This document shows, piece by piece, positions 57,601-64,000 of a DNA stretch of 64,000 nt (its first letter is position 1; every line of letters starts with the position of its first letter). The translations under genes and the position numbers were made by a program. This DNA comes from Strigamia acuminata (taxonomy: Eukaryota; Arthropoda; Chilopoda; Geophilomorpha; Linotaeniidae): contig OX442321.1 of assembly GCA_949358305.1 (NCBI GenBank), forward strand, positions 3,003,605-3,067,604. The letters run 5' to 3'. The notes under the pieces are model-generated. The model did not search any database. It had not been told where the DNA came from and worked only from the letters and a program-made list of their open reading frames with translations.

Positions 57601-59344
57601 CGAGGGCGACTCTTAATCGGTAGAATACGGTATTAGCTTAAATTGGTAACCCATTCTGCTTGTGACTGGCAGCATTTAATCTGCATTTCACACATGCAGT
57701 GTCCTCTGTACTACCGGAAAGGTTTGCTAGACCCAACCTATACCCAGCAATGTTAAATTCCGTCCCCCATCTGAACAGCCTGTTTGTATCATCAACTTTC
57801 TGGGATCAGTCCTCTTAAAATTTAAATTAGTCACACTGCACCTGGTGACCTCAAACGATGTACATCTCCTTGCCAAAAAATTGGCATCCTCGATTTTATT
57901 TCTGTCATTCCATTTTCTAATTGGAAATTTAAGACAAACGTACAAATTTATGAACTTTGCTTTTGGTATATAAAACTACACTCATAATTTTTAATTTAGG
58001 GCCCTCGAAGTCACACTGTGCCTGGTGGCCTCAAATGGTATATGCATGCCATTGAGGCTGAGTGGTTTTTAATTAGACAAATTATCCGCTGTTGCGGCTC
58101 GCTTGGGCTGGCTACCAATACAGATATACATTTTTCATCGCTTTAACATACCCATAGTCTAAATATAACGCGTATTTGAAAAAAACCCTGCAAAGAAAAA
58201 AAAGTTTATTATGACTAAGAAAATAAAAAATTAATTTTAATCAGTTAGCATAGTAGCACTGTACCATCAGTACCATTAATTTATTTACAGGTTAAAAATT
58301 CTGGAAACATACAGATCTCTGGCCTATACTCTGTCTCACCATCTCCGTCTGAGTGGCCTATTTTCCATTGACCGAGCCTCATTACTCCTAACTGTGGACT
58401 GTGTGCTACCACCAGGAAAAGTAGTTTAGTTTAGTTTTTAATAATTGAAATGATGTAATGTTATTTTTATTTTATAAGAAAATGTTTTTTCAATTCATGA
58501 AGTAAAGAGTAATGATGTTTTTATTTCAATATTCATGTTTCTTCAGTTTATTGCTTGCTTTGTTAGGAAAGCAAACAATTTTCTAACAAAAGGTAATCGA
58601 TTACAATGTCTACGTTGTAATTCAATTCTGGTGTTTGGGTCTATTTTTTGGATCACTACACTCGTGAAATGGCTCGACCAATGAAAAATAGGCCACTCTT
58701 ATGGTGAGACAGAGTCCACCTGCGATCCTTTTGCACCCAAGAAATTTACTTGGGACCCCTGCAAAAGTTAAAATATTTTTGAATTTTTTATTAAAATAAT
58801 CATCTAAATCTTTCCGAATCCCAACCGAATCCCATCCGAATTCTACAAATGGAATCTCTGACATGCAGATTGTGATTGTTGTACTCCCTGGATGATCCGG
58901 TGTAGTAATTACCAGCTAAAATACATTATTTTAAAATAGCTGCAATATATACTTGCTTGTAATTGGACTGACCGGTCCTGCAAAAAAAATCAAATGTTAG
59001 TAAGTAGTAGAAAATGTTTAACTCCGAGGGAAATTTTACCACCACGTAGTGCTAGGTAAATAAAACACACAACATTTTATTCTACCAAATGGACAACAAA
59101 AGCTTATCTTGCCGTAGCATTGATCATCGAAACTACAACTTGAGCAAAAAAAACCTGGATTACTGGTAGAAGAAGGACAATCTAATTAAAAAGATAACAC
59201 AAACTAATCTAACACTTTATATTTTAATAGAAGAAATAAATTCTACTGACCGAGTGTGTTAGCGGTCCAGTGAAATAATGCATGTACGTGCAAGATCACA
59301 AGAAAATTCAAACAAACAAAAATGTTTAAAATATTAACTTTCAT
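54696..59344 (-). CDS. A3: WAP-like / helix / heptad / cysteine-tail protein (900 aa)
   Basis: Exons 59251-59344, 59040-59181 and 54696-57162 join in frame (94+142+2467 nt). The signal peptide is MKVNILNIFVCLNFLVILHVHA. The eight-cysteine exon is conserved against A1/A2 (CSSCSFDDQCYGKISFCC) although about a quarter of its residues differ. The Thr-rich linker is much longer than in A1/A2, built from TTTTPT, TTTLT and PTPTT units. The remaining helix domain, heptads and 16-cysteine tail equal A2. Intron 2 (57163-59039) is longer than in A1/A2 because two MITEs inserted. Conservation of exon 2 and of both splice phases between A1 and A3, while the introns diverge, supports the three-exon model. 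Function unknown, secreted. Confidence 0.74.
57361..57630. mobile_element. 270 bp MITE in A3 intron 2 with visible empty sites
   Basis: TA at 57359-57360 and 57631-57632 flank TIRs CCGTACTTTATCGATTAAG and, inverted, CTTAATCGGTAGAATACGG. A1 and A2 have the uninterrupted sequence CAGAGTATTAGC at the same place (near 26193 and 41681). This proves insertion with TA duplication, typical of Tc1/mariner/pogo-type elements. Confidence 0.88.
58325..58717. mobile_element. Hairpin MITE, family TATACTCTGG (copy B)
   Basis: The left arm TATACTCTGTCTCACCAT and inner GAGTGGCCTATTTTCCATTG pair with the right arm (GGTGAGACAGAGT and AAAAATAGGCCACTC). The body shares ATTACTCCTAACTG, CACCAGGAAAAGTAGTTTAG and GGTGTTTGGGTCTA with copy A. 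The outer right end has decayed. Confidence 0.7.
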
Positions 59345-59690
59345 TATGATTGAATGTTCTGTACACTTTGCAGCCTCAATCCATTTCTGTAATAAGAGTT
59401 CTTAAAATTGATCAAATATGTTGTTACAAGAAAGAGTAAAATATCATCTCTCATGAATAAACTAAGAATAACAGAAAGAAAATATTTTTATTTGTTATTT
59501 GAGTAATAACGGGATTATTCTGGCTTCATCATACGAATACAAAAGGAGGGTAAAATATCAATAACTGCCAATCTAATGAACAATTAAATATATTCTACAT
59601 TTCAACAGTATTTTGTCTATTTCTTTTGTCATCTAAGTTGTGCCTGTGTTTGAGAGTAAGGCTTTTGTGTCATTGGTGGACACTACAATT
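59345..59690 (-). promoter_or_regulatory. Family promoter block upstream of A3
   Basis: Same block as at A1, A2, Q and G1 with a few substitutions (ACTTTGCAGCCTCAAT, ATACAAAAGGAGGG). The TATA-like string ATAAAAATATTTTC is retained on the minus strand. Confidence 0.55.
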
Positions 59691-59849
59691 GTTTATGTTC
59701 AAGAAAAATCTCACTTCCAAAAAATTTATTTTGGCTAACATAAAGGGCATACATGTAGATACACGATACAAACGTAAATTTAACAATTATAACTCGTTCC
59801 TTAAACCAGATTCAACCACTTTCCTTATTGTTGCTTTCAATTAAGTTGA

Positions 59850-59912
59850 ACAGGCAGTGGACAATCACATGGACGTGGACATGTAGGACATTTAGGGCAA
59901 CCAGCAATAAAC
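59850..59912 (-). pseudogene. P3: cysteine-tail fragment cut by an LTR insertion
   Basis: The minus strand reads GCPKCPTCPRPCDCPLP, the end of a family cysteine tail. The sequence stops at the LTR starting at 59915, so the upstream part has been displaced or lost. Its 3' flank (59700-59850) matches that of P1 (29573-29690), showing that an A-P pair also existed at this end. Confidence 0.7.
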
Positions 59913-59914
59913 GT

Positions 59915-60715
59915 TGTGACGATGATGTTCTCCGCTCAAAATAAGTGTTTTAAGCATAACAAGCAAGTCTATCTTTCCTATACCTGTGAGATAAGCTTGA
60001 CAAATTTAAGTGTGAACTGGGTAAAATAATGAAACCTGTGTTTATCAAAACATAACACATTTATTGATATATAAATATAATCACCGTATGTAGGTTGTCA
60101 TAGGCCCGCAGAATGTGTAGGGGCGCTGTCTGAGCAATCATCAGACAGCTGTTGTCTATGCAATCAACAGACAACCGAAGTAATAGAAAGGACTCAAGAA
60201 AACATATTCAAAATATCTGGTCAAGAGCGAGTGACTTCCTATTGCGAGGAAGTTTATACTCGTGGTGAACAATAGCTTGACCATTGCTCCAAATCCCTCC
60301 AATCACTGGTCACAGTGATGGGATACTCAGGACACATTTCCAGTCCAGGTGGTCAACAGGAACTGGATACACAGGCCATAGCTCTCTGCTAGGTCGGGAC
60401 AGGAACTGGATAGCCAGGGACACTTTTGGATTACGTCCTTTCACTTAATCCGCGGGGGTCCTAGCTTGGTATTTAATCCCTTAAACCTAGTTTTGAGGTA
60501 ACTTGCAAGAGTTACCACAAAACAACACAATATCTATATTTATTTCCATAAATAAAGATAAACTTGCTTCTCTGCCTTAAAGTCACATAAAAGTTGCGTT
60601 TTATGTGGTTTTACATCAAGTGACAAACTCTATTCGAATTTGCCGCTTCGCGTCGTGAGCGCCATCTATTGGCGCAATTGTCGTTATATCAATGGGAGAC
60701 TGCGTGATTGTCACA
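59915..60715 (+). mobile_element. Solo LTR with 4 bp target-site duplication
   Basis: The 801 bp block begins TGTGACGATG and ends TTGTCACA (inverted ends TGTGAC/GTCACA). ACGT occurs directly on both sides (59911-59914 and 60716-60719). AATAAAG near 60552 may be the polyadenylation signal. The size, TG...CA ends and 4 bp duplication fit a solo LTR of a Ty3/gypsy-type element. Confidence 0.8.
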
Positions 60716-60722
60716 ACGTATA

Positions 60723-61140
60723 CTCTGGCTCACTGTTAGAGGGAAACCAGTTCCTATTGGTCGAGCCTGTTTACTCATAACTGTTACCTGTATGCTTTCA
60801 CTAGGAAAAGTAGTTTTGTTGTGGTTTCAATTAGTTTGATTATTTTAGATGTTTGAACTGATGTAAAATGATTAATATTTAATAATAAAATGTTTTTAAA
60901 AGTCTGGAAGGAATGTTTTAAGCTGTTACTTTTTCAAAATTCATGATTATTAAGTTCGCTCAGTTTATTGGTTGCTATGTCAAGCTGGTTTTGAAATTTA
61001 TGATCGATTGTTCTGTCTGGACACAAAATGGCTTCCCGTAACTCGAGCGTTTGTATTTTGGCTTACTTTTATGTAGCCCTAGACCCGTGAATAGGCTCGA
61101 CCAGTAGGAACTGGTCTCCCTCTAACAGTGAGCCAGAGTA
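60723..61140. mobile_element. Hairpin MITE, family TATACTCTGG (copy C)
   Basis: The left arm TACTCTGGCTCACTGTTAG and inner CCAGTTCCTATTGGTCGAGC pair with the right arm (TCTAACAGTGAGCCAGAGTA) over about 50 bp. TA flanks both ends. The body shares TTTACTCATAACTG and CACTAGGAAAAGTAG with copies A and B. Confidence 0.82.
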
Positions 61141-61177
61141 TAACAGCGACACATCAGCCACTATTTAAAATAAGAGT

Positions 61178-62864
61178 TATGACAAACATGCAGTCGCTCA
61201 TCGATATAACGACAATTTCGCCGATAGATGGCGCTGACGACCAAAAGCGGCAAATTCGAATAGAATTTGTCACTTGACGTAAAACCACATAAAATGCAAC
61301 TTTTATGTGATTTTAAGACAGAGAATCGAGTTTATCTTATATTTATGGAAATAAATACAGATATTATGTTGTTTTGTGGTAACTCTGCAAAGTTACCTCA
61401 AAACTAGGTTTAGGGGATTAAATCTCCCCCTCGCACCTGCTCCAAGCGTGGACCCCCGCGGATCAAGTTGAAAGACTTAATCCAAAAGTGTTCCTCGCTA
61501 TCCAGTTCCTGTCCCGACCTAGCAGAGAGCTATGGTTTGTCTTGTTGACCACCTGGACTGAAAATGTGTCCTGAGTATCCCATCACCTGGACCAGTGATT
61601 GGGGGGATTTGCAGGACCATTGCTCTCATTGGAGCAATGGCCAAGCTATTGTTTTCCCCGAGTATATACTTCCTCGCAACAGGAAGTAGCTCGCTCTTGA
61701 CCAGATATTTGACTATATGTTTTCTTGAGCCCATTCTACTACTCCGGTTGTCATGTTGATTGCGCAGACACTTGCTTGTCTGTTGATTGCGCAGTCAATG
61801 CCCCTTATACTGCGGGCCTATGACAACCTACATACGGCGTACACTTGACGTGGAGATGGGTGATATGATGCCTCCATGTCCGGGTGCCCGATGACGGCTG
61901 TGTGGCCGTGAGGAGATCAGGTCGCGGCGATGAGTAGTAAGAATCCCGTCGGGCCGGATATAATTCAACAAGTGTTCCACAAGGCCTGCCAGTTACAGTA
62001 AACCACGGCTGCCGAACAGCGTGTCGAAAATGTAACATTAGGGTTGAAATAACTAAACTCGGAAAAGTTTAGTTAGATTAAATCCCCAGCTAGTTTATGT
62101 CACAACTCAACATTGTGCATAAACACGGATACTTCTTCCAGAACTGTACAAAACTGAAGACTAGCTACATTAGCATTTACTTGCCAGTAAATGTGTAGCT
62201 AAATTGCCAACTTTATGTAAGCAGAATTATTACGAGTATTTACTGAAAAGTAATACTCTAATAAATGCATCCATTGCACGGAACCAGAAGTTATGATTGT
62301 GAACTCGCAACAGTTTACTCTCGTATGAAGAACCAATTTGACGTATCACACCAATTATAACTGTCTTAAAACATTTATAAGAGGTCAATTGGTAAATGGC
62401 TCTCACAAGCCATTTAAACCAATAACCGCCCCAAGTTTGTGGCGATGCAGATACAGTCAACCGGAAGTCCTCGGATACTAACCTTTTCATTACAGATTCG
62501 AACCAGGACCAAATAATCAACCGATTCAGACGACATCTTACCGGGACGAAGCCGATTGATATTATTATAGCGCCGCACAGGCAACTATATGTATAGTTTA
62601 ATCGAGAATTCCTTCGGCCATTTGTCGGCATAGTTATTGTGTAACTATATTTTATGCAAATTGATTAATATAATCACTTCACGGTGATTATATTTAGATA
62701 TCAATAAATATGTTATGTCTTGATAACCACCGGTTTCATTATTTTACCCAGTTCACACTTTAGGTTTGTTAACTTATCTCTCAACTACTAGAATTGATAG
62801 ACTTGCTTGTTATGCCAAAATACACATTTTGAGCGGATAGCGTCATCGAAAGGTCATCGTCACA
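61178..62864 (-). mobile_element. Inverted LTR of the same family, carrying an 850 bp extra segment
   Basis: On the minus strand it begins TGTGACGATGACC and follows the solo LTR at 59915 through CGCTCAAAAT, CATAACAAGCAAGTCTATC, the AGTTACC block and the TTATATCGATGAG end, where the terminal GTCACA has decayed to GTCATA. Between about 61836 and 62686 it holds sequence absent from the other LTR. That segment has a 133-codon minus frame without recognisable domains. Confidence 0.7.
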
Positions 62865-62934
62865 CGTGGAGGTTCCACCGAGATAGGTTGCAAGCTAAAA
62901 GTGAACTTAGGTAAAATTTTGAATTTTGACATTT

Positions 62935-63810
62935 TTGTTGTAATTTTTCTTTACCAAGAAAATTATGGCTGAGTTGTAATTTTCCTAACCAGAAAATTAT
63001 AACTAAATGTCCGCGTTGTAAATTTTCTTGCAAAAGAAATTTATAACCGTTTGGTTCGTGTTGTGATTTTCTTTAACGAGAAAATTACGACTATTTATTT
63101 GTTTGTTGTATTTTCTCTCGAAAAAGAAAAATATAATTTCAAATTTCACAGTGTTGATAATATTTTAATCAAAATATTATTTGAATACTGTCTCCCGAGT
63201 CTAGTTGCATTTTTCTTGCAAGAAGGTGTAACAAATAGACTACCGTACGTTATTTATTATTTTGCGAGAAATATAAATAAATGTGCCAGACGTTTGTTGG
63301 ATCATTTCTTTTGAATAAAAAGTTTTTGACTCTCGAAAACAAACAGAAGTTTCTACAACTCGAAGAATTTACGATGCTGTTCATTGTTAAAGTTATTTCT
63401 AATCAAAATGCTTGAACTTTAACTTTTTGAAAGAAAAGTTAACGACACTTGGATGGTAGTCTGAAAAGGTCATATTATCTCACCAAAAATGTGGCTAATG
63501 GTAGTATTTTGTGATTATTTCCCGAAAGGAAATAAAAACAATTTTCTCTTTACAAAGAGACTGGAGATTGTCAAGCAGCTGTGGAGAATGGGCGATTTTG
63601 ACTTGTCTTAAAAAACAGGTTAATCTTGCTGACAAGAATGGCAAAGTTCAAATTCTCGAAAAAGAATTTGGACCAAAACTCAGTGGGTGGCATATCCAAA
63701 AAAGGAAATGCATTGTTGGGTGATGAATGAGTGACACACGTCAAATGTGTCATTTTTTCATTCGTCCAATCCCACTGAACGGATTAACCCCCAAAATCCA
63801 TTTTTTGGGA
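62935..63810. repeat. Train of about 15 short stem-loops
   Basis: The first six hairpins are spaced about 35-55 bp and follow the pattern GTTGTAATTTTCTT, loop of 4-7 nt, AAGAAAATTATAAC. Their stems differ but remain complementary (for example ATAATATTTT/AAAATATTAT at 63157-63180). Further right, unrelated stems continue: TTAACTTTT/AAAAGTTAA (63419-63442), TTATTTCC/GGAAATAA (63515-63535), CAAATTCT/AGAATTTG (63648-63669), TGACACA/TGTGTCA (63732-63752) and CCCAAAA/TTTTGGG (63789-63808). No gene is evident; frames of 60-87 codons here lack domains. Confidence 0.7.
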
Positions 63811-64000
63811 AGTGTGAAGACCACTTGCATTCTTGCATCCACACCGACTGGACGTCTCTTGACCACCATTTTGGACCGTGACCACCTTGTTCGTTTGGAC
63901 CATTTTGCATCCGAAAAAGCCGTAAAGTTAAGTGTAATTTTGTTAAAACAGTGTAGTTTAAAGCGCACCTTCCTAAGCGCTAGTTTAGTATACAAAGTGT
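63811..64000. other. Unassigned right edge
   Basis: The last 190 bp contain GACCACC-rich phrases and no feature I can identify. Confidence 0.4.

Noticed and set aside
62230-62631. 133-codon minus frame as a gene
   Set aside because: It lies in the extra segment of an LTR-like element and shows no recognisable motif or splice partner.
63511-63723. 70-codon plus frame at the right end
   Set aside because: It overlaps the stem-loop train, has low complexity and no domain, and an opposing minus frame is equally open.

Overview
The window is animal nuclear DNA from a compact, AT-rich invertebrate genome, most likely an arthropod or a close relative. Short GT-AG introns, conserved metazoan housekeeping genes and many small terminal-inverted-repeat (TIR) elements support this. 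I cannot name the species. Nothing bacterial (operons, ribosome binding sites, CRISPR) is present. The gene models below were built by hand from splice sites and reading phase.

Left third (1-19.2 kb): after a 1.8 kb minisatellite and a 1.55 kb TIR element come an orphan terminal exon, a previously hidden four-micro-exon gene for a 63-residue protein ending in a CaaX box (4203-4606), VDAC/mitochondrial porin (minus), SAMD8/SMSr (plus), COX18 (minus), GAR1 (plus) and a THAP-domain gene (plus). All five named genes can be assembled exon by exon into full-length, in-frame proteins of normal family length. Most introns over about 600 bp are dominated by their own private minisatellite or by a small transposon.

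Middle and right (20.8-59.9 kb): a minus-strand cluster of secreted, low-complexity proteins that I do not recognise as a described family. Members share an almost identical signal-peptide exon and promoter block but differ in the mature part. Type A (three genes) carries a hidden eight-cysteine, WAP-like exon, a Thr-rich linker, long hydrophobic Gly/Leu helices and hundreds of residues of Gly-rich heptads of the form GGGWPGT. Two of the three also end in a 16-cysteine CPxC/CxC tail. Type B (two copies) has a 17-cysteine domain, Thr/TIPDA repeats and a very acidic DGTEN/Glu tail. G1 is a single-exon heptad protein. Degenerate relatives (P, Q) carry frameshifts and stops. The mix of glycine heptads, cysteine-dense tails and an acidic partner looks like a secreted structural material (silk, glue, foam or cuticle-like). 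That function is inference.

The cluster contains a 15,488 bp head-to-tail tandem duplication (about 25.68-41.17 kb and 41.17-56.66 kb). I found one substitution and no length difference between the copies. The junction falls inside gene A2, in a 40 bp stretch where A1 and A3 are identical. A2 is therefore a chimera (5' part like A1, 3' part like A3), the expected product of unequal crossing-over between A1 and A3.

Right end (59.9-64 kb): a solo LTR with a 4 bp target duplication, an oppositely oriented LTR of the same family, a hairpin MITE between them, and then an unusual train of about 15 short stem-loops (62.93-63.81 kb) whose stems change sequence but stay self-complementary.
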